A stretch of 64,000 nucleotides of DNA. Source: Rubrivivax sp. (GTDB lineage Bacteria; Pseudomonadota; Gammaproteobacteria; Burkholderiales; Burkholderiaceae_C). The stretch is from NCBI GenBank assembly GCA_022842595.1, contig JALHPF010000001.1:248001-312000 (forward strand), in the 5' to 3' direction. The notes under the pieces are model-generated. The model ran no database searches, was not told the origin of the DNA, and was given only the letters and a program-made list of their open reading frames with translations. The position numbers and the translations under genes are program-made. Each line of letters opens with the position of its first letter. Position 1 is the stretch's first letter. Positions 1-9,043 of this stretch are shown piece by piece.

Positions 1-348
1 ATGATCCAGGGCGGCGGCATGAAGCCCGACCTGAGCGAAAAGCCCACGCGCGCGCCGATCCCGCTGGAAAGCCGCAACGGCCTGCAGAACCTGCGCGGCA
101 CCATTGCCATGGCACGCACCTCGGTGCCCAATTCGGCAACCGCGCAGTTCTTCATCAACATCGCCGACAACGCCCGGCTCGACCAGCCCAACGCCCGCGA
201 CGGCGAGGGCTACGCCGTTTTCGGCAAGGTCACCGCGGGCATGGACGTCGTCGACAAGATCCGCGCGCTGCCCACCGAGCCGCGCGGCATGCATCAGAAC
301 GTGCCCACCACGCCGGTGGTCATCCTCAAGGCAACCCTGGAGAAGTGA
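1..348 (+). CDS. Peptidylprolyl isomerase, cyclophilin type (5'-truncated by the window edge)
   Basis: This is the C-terminal part of a cyclophilin, which catalyses cis-trans isomerisation of peptide bonds before proline. The visible part carries the conserved cyclophilin blocks: MIQGGG at the first codons, [18 protein letters not shown] (about residues 36-53) and [18 protein letters not shown] (about 70-87). The ATG at position 1 is almost certainly internal, because MIQGGG corresponds to FMVQGGG about 55 residues into the next gene, so the true start lies upstream. Cyclophilins at this position are often periplasmic (PpiA-like), but the N-terminus that would show a signal peptide is missing. 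Its stop is one base before the ATG of a second cyclophilin gene, so the two are very probably co-transcribed. Confidence 0.93.
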   Translation: MIQGGGMKPDLSEKPTRAPIPLESRNGLQNLRGTIAMARTSVPNSATAQFFINIADNARLDQPNARDGEGYAVFGKVTAGMDVVDKIRALPTEPRGMHQNVPTTPVVILKATLEK

Positions 349-349
349 C

Positions 350-853
350 ATGACAAAAACCATCACGATGGACACCAGCGCGGGCAGCCTGCGCATCGAA
401 CTCGACGACGAGAAGGCCCCCAAGAGCGTGGCCAACTTCCTGGCCTATGCGGCTGCGGGCCATTACGACAACACCGTCTTCCACCGCGTCATCAAGGGCT
501 TCATGGTGCAAGGTGGCGGCTTCGAGCCGGGCATGAAGCAAAAGGGCACGCTGGCACCCATCCCCAACGAAGCCAACAATGGCCTGAAGAACAAGAAGTA
601 CACGCTGGCGATGGCACGTACCAACGACCCGCACTCGGCCACGGCGCAGTTCTTCATCAACGCCGCCGACAACGAATTCCTCGACTTCCGCGCCGAGAAC
701 GCGCAAGGATGGGGCTATGCCGTCTTTGGGCGGGTCGTCGAAGGCACCGAGATCGTCGACGCCATAGAGCGTGTGCGAACCGGCCGCAAGGGCTTCCACG
801 ACGATGTGCCGGTGGACGACGTGCGCATCGAACGCGTCACTCTCGCCGGCTGA
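350..853 (+). CDS. ppiB: Peptidylprolyl isomerase B, cytoplasmic cyclophilin
   Basis: A 167-residue cyclophilin, the usual size for the cytoplasmic bacterial enzyme. It has no signal peptide (it begins [12 protein letters not shown]), then the conserved blocks [14 protein letters not shown] (about 44-57), [18 protein letters not shown] (about 88-105) and [18 protein letters not shown]. The ATG follows the upstream cyclophilin stop by one base. Its own TGA overlaps the ATG of lpxH by one base (853), so three genes are packed without spacers. ppiB next to lpxH is a recurrent proteobacterial arrangement. The two cyclophilins look like paralogues, one probably periplasmic and one cytoplasmic. Confidence 0.95.
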   Translation: MTKTITMDTSAGSLRIELDDEKAPKSVANFLAYAAAGHYDNTVFHRVIKGFMVQGGGFEPGMKQKGTLAPIPNEANNGLKNKKYTLAMARTNDPHSATAQFFINAADNEFLDFRAENAQGWGYAVFGRVVEGTEIVDAIERVRTGRKGFHDDVPVDDVRIERVTLAG

Positions 854-1686
854 TGGCCAGCGCGGGCACGGGCGGTGAAGCTGCCGACCGTGCAGCGCGC
901 CCGCTGCCGGCGTTCTTCGAGCTGGCAGCGCCCGCGCACTGGGTGGCGGTCGACTTCATCTCCGACCTGCACCTGTGCGAGACCATGCCTCGCACCTTCG
1001 ACGCCTTTGCACAGCACCTGCTCAATACGCCGGCAGATGCGGTGTTCTTGCTGGGCGACATCTTCGAAGTCTGGGTCGGCGACGACGCCCGCGACCGTGA
1101 ATTCGAATCACGCTGCGTCGACGTGATGGCCGAAGCGTCCAGCCAGCGCATGCTGGGCCTGATGGTCGGCAACCGCGACTTCCTGCTGGGCTCGGCCATG
1201 CTGCGCGCCTGCGGCGGCATGGCCCTGGCCGACCCCACCGTTCTCAAGGCCTGGGGCCAGCGTGTGCTGCTCAGCCACGGCGACGCGCTCTGCCTGGACG
1301 ATCTGCCCTACCAGGCCTTCCGCGCCGAAGTGCGCAGCCCCGCGTGGCAGCAGGCCTTCCTGGCCCGGCCGCTGGCCGAACGGCTGGCCATCGCCACGCA
1401 GATGCGCCAGGCCAGCCAGGAACGCCGGCGTTTCGACGGCGCCTTCGACGCCGATGCCGACTTCGGCGAGGCCGTGCGCTGGATGCATGCGATGGGCACC
1501 GCCGAACTCGTGCACGGCCACACCCACCGCCCCGGCAGCAACATGCTCGCGCCGGGCTTCAAACGCCATGTGCTGAGTGACTGGGACCTGGACACAGGCA
1601 ACCGCGCCGAAGTGCTGCGCCTCAGCCGTGACGGCTTCGTACGGCTGCCACCGGCCACGGGGCCGGTGGCAGTGGCCAGCCTCTGA
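853..1686 (+). CDS. lpxH: UDP-2,3-diacylglucosamine diphosphatase LpxH
   Basis: Hydrolyses UDP-2,3-diacylglucosamine to lipid X and UMP in lipid A synthesis, acting at the inner face of the cytoplasmic membrane. The 277-residue protein has the calcineurin-like metallophosphatase signature in order: SDLHL (37-41), GDIFEVW (68-74), GNRD (106-109), SHGDALCLDD (about 140) and HGHTHRPG (about 220-227). The Asp, His and Asn residues bind the metal pair. It is slightly longer than the common 240-265 residues because of an N-terminal extension of about 30 residues before VAVDFISDLHL. The ATG at 853 overlaps the ppiB stop by one base, which supports translational coupling and this start; an earlier in-frame start would lie inside ppiB. 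Confidence 0.93.
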   Translation: MASAGTGGEAADRAARPLPAFFELAAPAHWVAVDFISDLHLCETMPRTFDAFAQHLLNTPADAVFLLGDIFEVWVGDDARDREFESRCVDVMAEASSQRMLGLMVGNRDFLLGSAMLRACGGMALADPTVLKAWGQRVLLSHGDALCLDDLPYQAFRAEVRSPAWQQAFLARPLAERLAIATQMRQASQERRRFDGAFDADADFGEAVRWMHAMGTAELVHGHTHRPGSNMLAPGFKRHVLSDWDLDTGNRAEVLRLSRDGFVRLPPATGPVAVASL

Positions 1687-1710
1687 ACCCGTGAACCGCT
1701 GAAACTTCAC

Positions 1711-2520
1711 GTGCTGCGCCACTGGTGGCAACGTCTGAAGGCGCGACGCGATGACGCGGCGGTCGCTCGCCGCGAGATTCCCGCCGACCTGTGGAAGCGC
1801 ACGCTGGTGCGCTACCCCTTCCTGCGGCGGCATTCAGCCGCAGACGCTGCCGAGCTCAGGCGCCTGACCAGTCTGTTCCTGGATCGCAAGGAATTCAGCA
1901 CCGCGGGCGGCCTTCGCCTGAGCGACGCGATGGTGGTGGCGGTTGCCGCCCAGGCCGTGCTGCCGGTGCTGCGGCTCGGGCTCGACCGATACGACGGCTT
2001 CGTCGGCATCGTCGTGCACCCCGGGCAGATGGTGGCGCGCCGCGAAACGCTGGGCGAAGACGGCCTCGTGCACGAGTACGACGAAGTCCTGGCCGGCGAA
2101 GCCATGGAAGGCGGCCCGGTCACGTTGTCCTGGCAGGACATTCGCGCCGGCGGACCGCTGGCGACGCAGGGCTACAACGTCGTGATCCACGAGTTCGCGC
2201 ATGTGCTGGACATGGCCGATGGCCTGGCCGACGGCGTGCCGCTGCTGCCGGCCGACATCCACCGCAGCGAGTGGGCTGCGACATTGCAGCAGGCGTTCGA
2301 CAGCTTCGTGCAGGAAGTCGAGGTGGCCACGGCCGCGGGCACCTCGACGCCGCTCGACGCCTATGGTGCCAGCGCGGAAGAAGAATTCTTCGCCGTTGCC
2401 AGCGAGGCCTTCTTCGTCAACCCGGCCCTGCTGCAGGGCAGCCACCCTGCCCTCTACAGCCTGTTCCAGCGCTTCTACCGCCAGGACCCCGCCACCGAGA
2501 CTGCCCCACGCCGGGGCTGA
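1711..2520 (+). CDS. mtfA: M90-family zinc metallopeptidase, MtfA-like
   Basis: Resembles MtfA, a cytosolic zinc aminopeptidase that in E. coli binds the glucose repressor Mlc and so affects the glucose PTS. The 269-residue protein has the metallopeptidase motif HEFAH at about 160-164 (VIHEFAHVLDMADG) and a downstream EEEFFAVASEAFF stretch supplying the third zinc ligand, both typical of the M90 family. It starts with GTG at 1711, shortly after the lpxH stop. Its stop is seven bases from the convergent clpA stop. The substrate in this organism is unknown. Mlc and PTS genes are not in the window, so the regulatory role known from E. coli need not apply. Confidence 0.87.
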   Translation: MLRHWWQRLKARRDDAAVARREIPADLWKRTLVRYPFLRRHSAADAAELRRLTSLFLDRKEFSTAGGLRLSDAMVVAVAAQAVLPVLRLGLDRYDGFVGIVVHPGQMVARRETLGEDGLVHEYDEVLAGEAMEGGPVTLSWQDIRAGGPLATQGYNVVIHEFAHVLDMADGLADGVPLLPADIHRSEWAATLQQAFDSFVQEVEVATAAGTSTPLDAYGASAEEEFFAVASEAFFVNPALLQGSHPALYSLFQRFYRQDPATETAPRRG

Positions 2521-2527
2521 AGTCTCT

Positions 2528-4840
2528 TCAGGCGGCAGTGGTTTCCGTGCGCGGCTTGTCGCTGCGCTTGGGCGGCTGGATGTCCAGAAGCACTTCGCCC
2601 TTGTCGTCCACGTCCACCGTCAGGCGGCCGCCGTCGACCAGTCGGCCGAACAGCAGTTCGTCGGCCAGGGCACGGCGGATGGTGTCCTGGATCAGGCGCT
2701 GCATCGGCCGCGCGCCCATCAAAGGGTCGAAGCCCTTCTTGCCAAGCAGCTTGCGCAGCGCGTCGGTGAAGGTGACTTCGACCTTCTTCTCGGTGAGCTG
2801 GCTTTCTAGCTGCAGCAGGAACTTGTCGACCACGCGCAGGATGATCTCTTCGTCCAGCGGGCGGAAGCTGACGATGGCATCCAGCCGGTTGCGGAACTCC
2901 GGCGTGAACAGGCGCTTGATGTCGCCCATCTCGTCGCCCTGCTGGCGGCTGTTGGTGAAGCCGATGGTGCTCTTGTTCATCGTCTCGGCACCGGCGTTGG
3001 TGGTCATGACGATGATGACGCTGCGGAAGTCGGCCTTGCGCCCGTTGTTGTCGGTCAGCGTGCCGTGGTCCATCACCTGCAGCAGCACGTTGAAGACGTC
3101 GGGGTGCGCCTTCTCGATCTCGTCGAGCAGCAGCACCGCATGCGGCTTTTTCGTGATGGCTTCGGTGAGCAAACCGCCCTGGTCGAAACCGACATAGCCC
3201 GGAGGCGCGCCGATGAGGCGGCTGACCGCATGGCGCTCCATGTATTCCGACATGTCGAAGCGGATCAGCTCGATGCCCAGCACATAGGCCAGCTGCTTGG
3301 CGACCTCGGTCTTGCCCACGCCCGTGGGGCCGCTGAAAAGGAAGCTGCCGATCGGCTTGTCGGGCTTGCCCAGACCCGAGCGCGCCATCTTGATGGCCGC
3401 AGCCAGGGCGTCGATCGCGGGGTCCTGCCCATAGACCACGCTCTTCAGGTCGCGGTCCAGGGTCTTGAGCTTGCCGCGGTCGTCGTTGCTGACGCTCTGC
3501 GGCGGAATGCGCGCGATCTTGGCGACGATCTCCTCGACCTCGTTGCGCGTGATGGTCTTCTTGCGCTTGTTGGCCGGCAGGATGCGCTGGGCGGCACCGG
3601 CCTCGTCGATGACGTCGATGGCCTTGTCGGGCAGATGGCGGTCATTGATGTACTTGGCCGAAAGCTCGGCCGCAGCCTGCAGTGCACCCACGGCGTACTT
3701 CACGCTGTGGTGTTCCTCGAAACGTGTCTTGAGGCCCTTCAGGATCTCGACCGTCTGCTCCACCGAAGGCTCGACCACGTCGACCTTCTGGAAGCGCCGC
3801 GACAAGGCCGCGTCCTTCTCGAAGATGCCGCGGTACTCGGTGAAGGTGGTGGCCCCGATGCACTTCATTGCGCCGCTGCTCAAGGCCGGCTTGAGCAGGT
3901 TGCTGGCATCCAGCGTGCCGCCGCTGGCCGCACCGGCACCGATGAGGGTATGGATCTCGTCGATGAAGAGGATCGCGCCCGGCTGGTCCTTCAGTTGCTT
4001 GAGCACGCCCTTAAGGCGCTGCTCGAAGTCGCCGCGGTACTTGGTGCCGGCCAGCAGCGCGCCCATGTCCAGGCTGTAGACGGTGGCGTCTGCCAGCACT
4101 TCGGGCACGTCTTTTTCGGTGATGCGCCAGGCCAGGCCTTCGGCGATCGCCGTCTTGCCCACACCGGCTTCGCCGACCAGCAAGGGGTTGTTCTTGCGGC
4201 GGCGGCACAGCACCTGGATGACACGCTCGACCTCGTGTTCGCGGCCGATGAGCGGGTCGATCTTGCCCTGCAGGGCCAGCGCGTTCAGGTTCTGCGTGAA
4301 CTGGTCGAGCGGCGACTTGCCGTCACCGGCGGCGCCGTCTTCCTTCTCGCCTTCGCTGCTGCCGCTGCCACCTTCGGCACCCTTGGCGGGCTCGGGCGGG
4401 TCGCTCTTCTTGATGCCATGGGCGATGAAGTTGACGACGTCCAGGCGTGTCACGCCCTGCTGGTGCAGGTAGTAGACGGCGTGGCTGTCCTTCTCGCCGA
4501 AGATGGCCACCAGCACGTTCGCGCCCGTGACTTCCTTCTTGCCATTGCCCGTGCTCTGCACATGCATGATGGCGCGCTGGATGACGCGCTGGAAACCCAG
4601 CGTGGGCTGGGTGTCCACCTCATCGCTGCCGCCGACGGTGGGCGTGTTTTCCTTGATGAAGGTGGCCAGGCTCTTGCGCAGGTCCTCGATGTTGGCGGCG
4701 CAGGCGCGCAGCACTTCGGCGGCGCTGGGATTGTCCAGCAGGGCCATCAGCAAGTGCTCGACGGTGATGAACTCGTGGCGCTGCTGGCGCGCCTCGACAA
4801 ACGCCATGTGCAGGCTGACTTCAAGCTCTTGCGCGATCAT
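2528..4840 (-). CDS. clpA: ATP-dependent Clp protease ATP-binding subunit ClpA
   Basis: AAA+ unfoldase that feeds substrates into ClpP and works with the adaptor ClpS on N-end rule substrates. The 770-residue protein has an N-terminal Clp repeat domain (about 1-145) and a low-complexity acidic linker (about 150-185). AAA module 1 has GEAGVGKT near 225 and [10 protein letters not shown]; module 2 has GPTGVGKT near 505 and [13 protein letters not shown]. The start chosen is the ATG at 4840, reading [14 protein letters not shown] as in other ClpA proteins. It follows GGAGG and overlaps the clpS stop in an ATGA, so the six extra residues of the longer frame are not needed. clpP is not in the window. 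Confidence 0.97.
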   Translation of the reverse strand: MIAQELEVSLHMAFVEARQQRHEFITVEHLLMALLDNPSAAEVLRACAANIEDLRKSLATFIKENTPTVGGSDEVDTQPTLGFQRVIQRAIMHVQSTGNGKKEVTGANVLVAIFGEKDSHAVYYLHQQGVTRLDVVNFIAHGIKKSDPPEPAKGAEGGSGSSEGEKEDGAAGDGKSPLDQFTQNLNALALQGKIDPLIGREHEVERVIQVLCRRRKNNPLLVGEAGVGKTAIAEGLAWRITEKDVPEVLADATVYSLDMGALLAGTKYRGDFEQRLKGVLKQLKDQPGAILFIDEIHTLIGAGAASGGTLDASNLLKPALSSGAMKCIGATTFTEYRGIFEKDAALSRRFQKVDVVEPSVEQTVEILKGLKTRFEEHHSVKYAVGALQAAAELSAKYINDRHLPDKAIDVIDEAGAAQRILPANKRKKTITRNEVEEIVAKIARIPPQSVSNDDRGKLKTLDRDLKSVVYGQDPAIDALAAAIKMARSGLGKPDKPIGSFLFSGPTGVGKTEVAKQLAYVLGIELIRFDMSEYMERHAVSRLIGAPPGYVGFDQGGLLTEAITKKPHAVLLLDEIEKAHPDVFNVLLQVMDHGTLTDNNGRKADFRSVIIVMTTNAGAETMNKSTIGFTNSRQQGDEMGDIKRLFTPEFRNRLDAIVSFRPLDEEIILRVVDKFLLQLESQLTEKKVEVTFTDALRKLLGKKGFDPLMGARPMQRLIQDTIRRALADELLFGRLVDGGRLTVDVDDKGEVLLDIQPPKRSDKPRTETTAA

Positions 4841-5199
4841 GCGGCCTCCATAATGCATTGCAGGGGGTGGCCGTCGCGACGTGCGGCGGTCAGAACCAGT
4901 TCGACTTTCGTCGCGGCGACGTCCTTCGGGTACACGCCGCAGATGCCGCGCCCCTCGTGGTGAATCTTCAGCATGATGTGCGTGGCCGTGTCGATATCAC
5001 GCTGAAAGTAATGCTGTAAAACCATGACGACAAACTCCATCGGGGTGTAATCGTCATTCAACAGCACCACCTGATACAGGGATGGGGGCTTGGTGCGCGC
5101 CACCTTGCGCTCGGCCACGACCGCACCGTCACCGCCGTTTCCGGGGGGCTGGACCACGGGTGGCTGCGCAGGTGGCGCCGGGGACTGTTCATCAGGCAT
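4837..5199 (-). CDS. clpS: ATP-dependent Clp protease adaptor ClpS
   Basis: Adaptor that delivers N-degron substrates to ClpAP. The 120-residue protein has a variable proline-rich N-terminal tail (about 1-40), then the conserved core: [20 protein letters not shown] (about 42-61), HYF, and [16 protein letters not shown] (about 80-95). The N-terminal tail is the part known to engage ClpA. The stop codon overlaps the clpA start (ATGA), which argues for coupled translation and fixed stoichiometry. The tail is longer and richer in proline than in E. coli ClpS, as is common in this group. Confidence 0.96.
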   Translation of the reverse strand: MPDEQSPAPPAQPPVVQPPGNGGDGAVVAERKVARTKPPSLYQVVLLNDDYTPMEFVVMVLQHYFQRDIDTATHIMLKIHHEGRGICGVYPKDVAATKVELVLTAARRDGHPLQCIMEAA

Positions 5200-5326
5200 G
5201 GGGCATTCTATCGAGATGACATCTTTCCGCGCGGCGGTCGCTTTCCAGCCCTGCGCCGGCGTGATTTCGGCAGCTGATCGACCCTCGGATCAACCATGCG
5301 CATCATCGCTGTGTCCACTTTGACTG

Positions 5327-5350
5327 ACAGTCTTTGGGGCAAGAGACTGT
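5327..5350. repeat. Short inverted repeat upstream of the cold-shock gene
   Basis: ACAGTCT at 5327-5333 is repeated in inverse at 5344-5350 with a 10-base spacer. It sits just upstream of the proposed csp promoter and could be a regulator site or a transcript hairpin; nothing distinguishes these. No gene was seen in the rest of the 5200-5420 gap. Confidence 0.35.
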
Positions 5351-5359
5351 AAATTCATC

Positions 5360-5389
5360 TTGACACTCGATCGCCGGCGATCCCAAAAT
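5360..5389 (+). promoter_or_regulatory. Candidate sigma-70 promoter of the cold-shock gene
   Basis: A perfect -35 box TTGACA (5360-5365) is followed after 18 bases by CAAAAT (5384-5389), which matches four of six -10 positions. The predicted 5' leader to the ATG at 5421 is about 25 bases, shorter than the long thermosensor leaders of E. coli cspA. This is inferred from consensus only. Confidence 0.45.
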
Positions 5390-5420
5390 GGGCTTCGGAC
5401 TCGAAGTCTGGAGGTGTGTG

Positions 5421-5672
5421 ATGGCAGTCGGAATGGTGAAATGGTTTAACGATGCCAAGGGCTTTGGCTTCATAGAACCCGAAGGGGGCGGTGCCGATGT
5501 CTTCGCGCACTTTTCGGCAGTCCAGATGGAGGGCTTTCGTACCCTGAAGCAGGGCGGCCGGGTCGAATACGAGCTGGTCCAGGGCCCCAAGGGCGACCTG
5601 GCGCAGAACATCCGCCCTGTCGAAGAGGTCTCGCGCCCCACGGAGCGCCAGCACAGCCTGGCCACGGGCTAG
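5421..5672 (+). CDS. Cold-shock domain protein, CspA family
   Basis: Small single-stranded nucleic-acid-binding protein that acts as an RNA chaperone. The 83 residues contain one cold-shock domain with both RNA-binding motifs: KGFGFI (about 14-19) and DVFAHF (about 28-33). A polar tail of about 18 residues extends past the usual 65-70. The start is the ATG at 5421, because [10 protein letters not shown] matches the family N-terminus and GGAGG lies six bases upstream; the eleven extra upstream residues are not family-like. It ends five bases from the convergent antiporter gene. Whether it is cold-induced cannot be judged from the sequence. Confidence 0.95.
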   Translation: MAVGMVKWFNDAKGFGFIEPEGGGADVFAHFSAVQMEGFRTLKQGGRVEYELVQGPKGDLAQNIRPVEEVSRPTERQHSLATG

Positions 5673-5677
5673 GCCTT

Positions 5678-7492
5678 TCACGGCTTGGTCGCCGTCAAGG
5701 CGGCAGTTTCCTCGTTCAGCGCCTGGCCGGCGCGGCTGGGTGGCGTCAGCGGCTTGGGCTTCATCCGGTTGCTGTGCAGCAGTTCGACGCCCGCCCAAGC
5801 GCCGCCGGTCACCTGCAGGGCCAAACGCTCCAGGTCGCGCTTGCGCACGTCGGCGACGATCTCCGCGGCAGTTTCCGGGGGCACGCCGATCGCCCGCAGT
5901 GCCGCTTCGCCAAAGGCGCTGGCCGACTCGAAGGTCTCGCGAATCTGGAAGTCCACGCCGGCCGCGATGAGCTGCAGGGCATGCTCGCGGTCGAACGAAC
6001 GCACCAGCAGCCTGGCCTGCGGGAATTCATGCCGCGCCAGTTCCACGATCCGCAATGCCGCGGCCTTGTCGTCCACGCACACGGCAATGGCCTGCACGCC
6101 GGCCGCGCCCGAGGCGTGCAGCACGTCCAGGCGGCAGCCGTCGCCGTAGTAGACCTTGAAGCCGAAGCTTTCGGCGGACTGGATCATCTCGACGTCGCGG
6201 TCGATGATGGCCACGTCGACACCGCGCGCCAGGAGTGCCTGGCTGGCGACCTGTCCAAAACGCCCGAAGCCGATGACGAGCACATGGCCCGTCAAGCCGT
6301 CGGGGGCCTCGGCGCCCTCGGTCGACGCGGCCCTGGCCGGCACCAGCCAGCGCAGCGCACCCACCGCCAGCGGCGTGAGTGCCATCGACAGGATCACCAC
6401 GGCCGTCATCACTGCGTTCATCGTGCCGTCGATGAGCCCGGCGGCCAGCGCCGCGGTGTACAGCACGAAGGCAAATTCGCCCCCCTGCGCCATCAGCACC
6501 ATGCGATGGGCGGCGTCGGCGTGGCGGCTGCCAAAGGCCCGTGCCACCGCGTAGATGCCCAGCGACTTGACGAACATGAACACCAGCACGCCGGCCACGA
6601 TCTGCTGCCAGTGGCTGGCAAACACACCCAGATCGAGCGCCATGCCCACGCTCAGGAAGAACAGGCCCAGCAGGATGCCGCGAAAGGGCTCGATGTCGGC
6701 TTCCAGCTGGTGGCGGAAGCTCGACTCGGACAGCATCACGCCGGCCAGGAAGGCGCCCATGGCCATCGACAGGCCGGCCGACTGCATGAGCAAGGCCGAA
6801 CCCAGCACCACCAGCAGGGCTGCGGCCGTCATCACCTCGCGTGCCTTGGCTGCCGCCAGCACGCGAAACAGGGGGTTGAGCAACCAGCGCCCGGCCACGA
6901 CGACAGCGGCCACCGCCACTGCAGCCACCAGCACCACCTGCCAGACCGGCCGCGTCGACGCCACGTGGTCCGGCGCGATCAGCGCCACCACCAGCAGCAG
7001 CGGCACGATCGCCAGGTCTTCCAGCAACAGGATCGACACCACCTTCTGGCCGCGCGGAGTCACCGTGTCGCCACGTTCGTCCATCAGTAGCATCACGGTG
7101 GCCGTGGACGTGAGCACGAAGCCCATCGCGGCCACGAAGGCCACCGGCCACGTCAACCCGGCCAGCACACCCACCCCGGTCAGCAACGCGCCGCAGGAAA
7201 GCACCTGGGCCAGGCCCAGGCCGAAGATGTCGCGGCGCAGGCCCCACAGCCGTGAGGGCTGCATTTCCAGCCCGATGATGAACAGGAACATCACCACCCC
7301 GAACTCGGCCACATGCAGGATGGCCGTGGGGTTGGAAAACAGCGCCAGTCCGTGCGGCCCGATCACCAGCCCCGCTGCCAGGTAGCCCAGCACCGAACCC
7401 AGGCCCAGTTTCTTGAACAGCGGCACGGCCACGACGCCCGCCGCCAACAAGGCCACCACCTGCACGAGCTGATCGCCACCTGTTGCTGCCAT
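5678..7492 (-). CDS. Kef-type monovalent cation:proton antiporter (CPA2) with TrkA-N domain
   Basis: Inner-membrane antiporter of the CPA2 family, probably exporting K+ in exchange for H+. The 604-residue protein has a hydrophobic half of about 12 membrane segments (about 1-385). A cytoplasmic RCK/TrkA-N domain follows, with the nucleotide-binding turn VIGFGRFGQ near 400-410 and a matching acidic IDRD, and then a C-terminal tail. This is the layout of KefB/KefC and YbaL. I chose ATG 7492 (MAATGGDQLVQVV) because the 25 upstream residues do not look like membrane protein. No KefF/KefG-type ancillary subunit is adjacent, so glutathione gating cannot be assumed. It probably shares a transcript with the hypothetical gene upstream at 7586-8305. 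Confidence 0.9.
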   Translation of the reverse strand: MAATGGDQLVQVVALLAAGVVAVPLFKKLGLGSVLGYLAAGLVIGPHGLALFSNPTAILHVAEFGVVMFLFIIGLEMQPSRLWGLRRDIFGLGLAQVLSCGALLTGVGVLAGLTWPVAFVAAMGFVLTSTATVMLLMDERGDTVTPRGQKVVSILLLEDLAIVPLLLVVALIAPDHVASTRPVWQVVLVAAVAVAAVVVAGRWLLNPLFRVLAAAKAREVMTAAALLVVLGSALLMQSAGLSMAMGAFLAGVMLSESSFRHQLEADIEPFRGILLGLFFLSVGMALDLGVFASHWQQIVAGVLVFMFVKSLGIYAVARAFGSRHADAAHRMVLMAQGGEFAFVLYTAALAAGLIDGTMNAVMTAVVILSMALTPLAVGALRWLVPARAASTEGAEAPDGLTGHVLVIGFGRFGQVASQALLARGVDVAIIDRDVEMIQSAESFGFKVYYGDGCRLDVLHASGAAGVQAIAVCVDDKAAALRIVELARHEFPQARLLVRSFDREHALQLIAAGVDFQIRETFESASAFGEAALRAIGVPPETAAEIVADVRKRDLERLALQVTGGAWAGVELLHSNRMKPKPLTPPSRAGQALNEETAALTATKP

Positions 7493-7585
7493 GAACCCGC
7501 CCCTGGAATTTGATAGGCGCGGCCAGAACGCCGGCGCGCCTGGTGTTCTACCGCATGGCGCGGTCACAGCCCCTGCCGCTGCGAT

Positions 7586-8305
7586 TCAGCCCGAGCGGCC
7601 TCCGCCCAGCAGGGCCTTGGCCGACTCGACGCGCAGGGCCAGCGGCGCGTCACGGTCGTTCATCACCGACAGCAGGAACTGGCGCGCTTCCTGCGGGCCC
7701 TGCACGCGCGTGCCCACCACCGCCATCGGCGCAGGCGCGCTGGCGGGTGCGGCGGACTGCAAGCGGGCCATGGCAACCTCGAATTGCGCAGGCGTGATGC
7801 TCATCAGCGGCGCCAGCAGATCGGCCTGCCCGTCGTCGCCGGGTGCCAGGTCGAGCCAGGGCGTGTCGGCAAACAGGGCGGCGAGGTCGGGCGCGAGAAA
7901 CGCCGCCCAGCAGCCGCCGTCGGCCCGCTGCGCCGGCATGCGGGGCGACACCCAGCCCAGCCTGACGGGCGACAGATCGGGCCAGCCGGGCAGATAGCGC
8001 TGGCGCAGGCCCAGCAGGAAGGCGTCGGCCCGTGCGCGCGCCAGCGGTTCGGCCATCGAGAACCACAGCTGCAGCCCGTCGGCACCGTTCACCGCCACGG
8101 CGGGCGCAGGCAAGCCCAGGTCGGCCTGCACACCCTGCCAGACCGCGGCCAGCGGCAGCCACTCTGCCGGGCGGGCCAACTCGAGCACCAGCGCTCGCGG
8201 CAGCTGATCCGGCTCGTGAACGCCCTGCCGCTCCGCAGCCAGCGGGGCGTAGAGACGGGCGGACTCTCTGGAAAGTCGGCTCATGGTCGGTGGCGGTGTC
8301 GGCAT
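7586..8305 (-). CDS. Conserved hypothetical protein
   Basis: Function not recognised. The product is 239 residues from ATG 8305, or 232 from ATG 8284 (MSRLSRES). There is no signal peptide or membrane segment. The sequence is rich in Ala, Leu, Trp and Pro, with segments such as VLELARPAEW and ADGLQLWFSMAEP that suggest a folded soluble protein. I have an impression that similar unannotated proteins occur in Burkholderiales. The C-terminal 35 residues (ARQFLLSVMNDRDAPLALRV) look helical. The gene lies 93 bp upstream of the Kef antiporter on the same strand. The frame continues upstream of 8305 through low-complexity arginine/alanine codons that I do not consider coding. Confidence 0.72.
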   Translation of the reverse strand: MPTPPPTMSRLSRESARLYAPLAAERQGVHEPDQLPRALVLELARPAEWLPLAAVWQGVQADLGLPAPAVAVNGADGLQLWFSMAEPLARARADAFLLGLRQRYLPGWPDLSPVRLGWVSPRMPAQRADGGCWAAFLAPDLAALFADTPWLDLAPGDDGQADLLAPLMSITPAQFEVAMARLQSAAPASAPAPMAVVGTRVQGPQEARQFLLSVMNDRDAPLALRVESAKALLGGGRSG

Positions 8306-8360
8306 GGCGCCCACTCTAACGGTGCGGGCAGCGCAAGCGCGCCTTCCGGCATGCGCCCTT

Positions 8361-8396
8361 GCTGGCGCGATACCGACCCTCGCTGGCGCGATACCG
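8361..8396. repeat. Two-copy direct repeat in the 8306-8549 gap
   Basis: GCTGGCGCGATACCG occurs at 8361-8375 and again at 8382-8396, a perfect 15-base repeat with a 21-base period. It lies in the divergent gap between the hypothetical gene and the DUF4398 lipoprotein gene, so a tandem protein-binding site is possible. Nothing else was recognised in this gap. Confidence 0.5.
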
Positions 8397-8549
8397 GTGT
8401 AGGCGGTGTCCCACAGGGCATGGCGCGTCCGTCCGAGAGACGCGCAGTGCCGCGACCAACACACTTTGCCCATCGGTCACTGCGTGCCACCCGTGATGGG
8501 CCAGGCAGCGGCAGACCCCGAACACGACCCCAGCGAAACGGATTCCAAC

Positions 8550-8987
8550 ATGAACAAGATCGACCAGACCCACACCGCAGAACACCTGCAGATCCGCTCG
8601 CAAACCTCGCCACGGCCGACTTCGGCGCTGGTGCTGACCCTGGCCGTCGCTGGCCTGGCCATCCTCTCGGCCTGCGCCAGCACACCGCCGCCCACCGAGC
8701 AGATGGCCGTCGCGCGTGCCTCGGTCGAGCGTGCCACCGGTCCGGCAGCTGCAGAAGCGCCGATCGAGATGGCAGCTGCACGCGACAAGCTGAACCGTGC
8801 CAACGCCGCATTCGCTGCCAAGGAATTCCCGCTGGCCAAGCGCCTGGCCGAGGAAGCGGAGGCCGATGCCACGCTGGCCGAAGCGCGATCGCGCAGTGCC
8901 CGCTCGGCCCGCGCGCTGACCGAAGTCCGCGATGGCATCCGCATGCTGCGTGAAGAGATCGGCCGTCAGCCGGTGGCGCCGCGTTGA
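8550..8987 (+). CDS. DUF4398 family lipoprotein
   Basis: Predicted lipoprotein of 145 residues. After a polar stretch of about 25 residues comes a hydrophobic segment ending in LSAC (lipobox Cys about 42), so the signal is later than usual. The mature part is an alanine- and charge-rich helix with AAARDKLNRANAAFAAKEF, the DUF4398 pattern (an A-x-x-x-L-x-x-A repeat). The function of DUF4398 is unknown; it often occurs next to or fused with OmpA domains. The next gene is such a fusion and shares the LNRANA core, so the two look like paralogues and probably form one unit. The ATG at 8550 is the best start because upstream residues are not signal-like. Confidence 0.82.
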   Translation: MNKIDQTHTAEHLQIRSQTSPRPTSALVLTLAVAGLAILSACASTPPPTEQMAVARASVERATGPAAAEAPIEMAAARDKLNRANAAFAAKEFPLAKRLAEEAEADATLAEARSRSARSARALTEVRDGIRMLREEIGRQPVAPR

Positions 8988-9043
8988 TTCGCCTGCCCCG
9001 TTCGCTGCCCGCTGCCCTGCACTTCCATCAGAAAGAAAACACC

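Noticed and set aside
3065..4963. 632-residue frame opposite clpA
   Set aside because: Antisense to a strongly conserved clpA/clpS pair; codon pattern and composition are those expected of an opposite-strand frame in GC-rich DNA.
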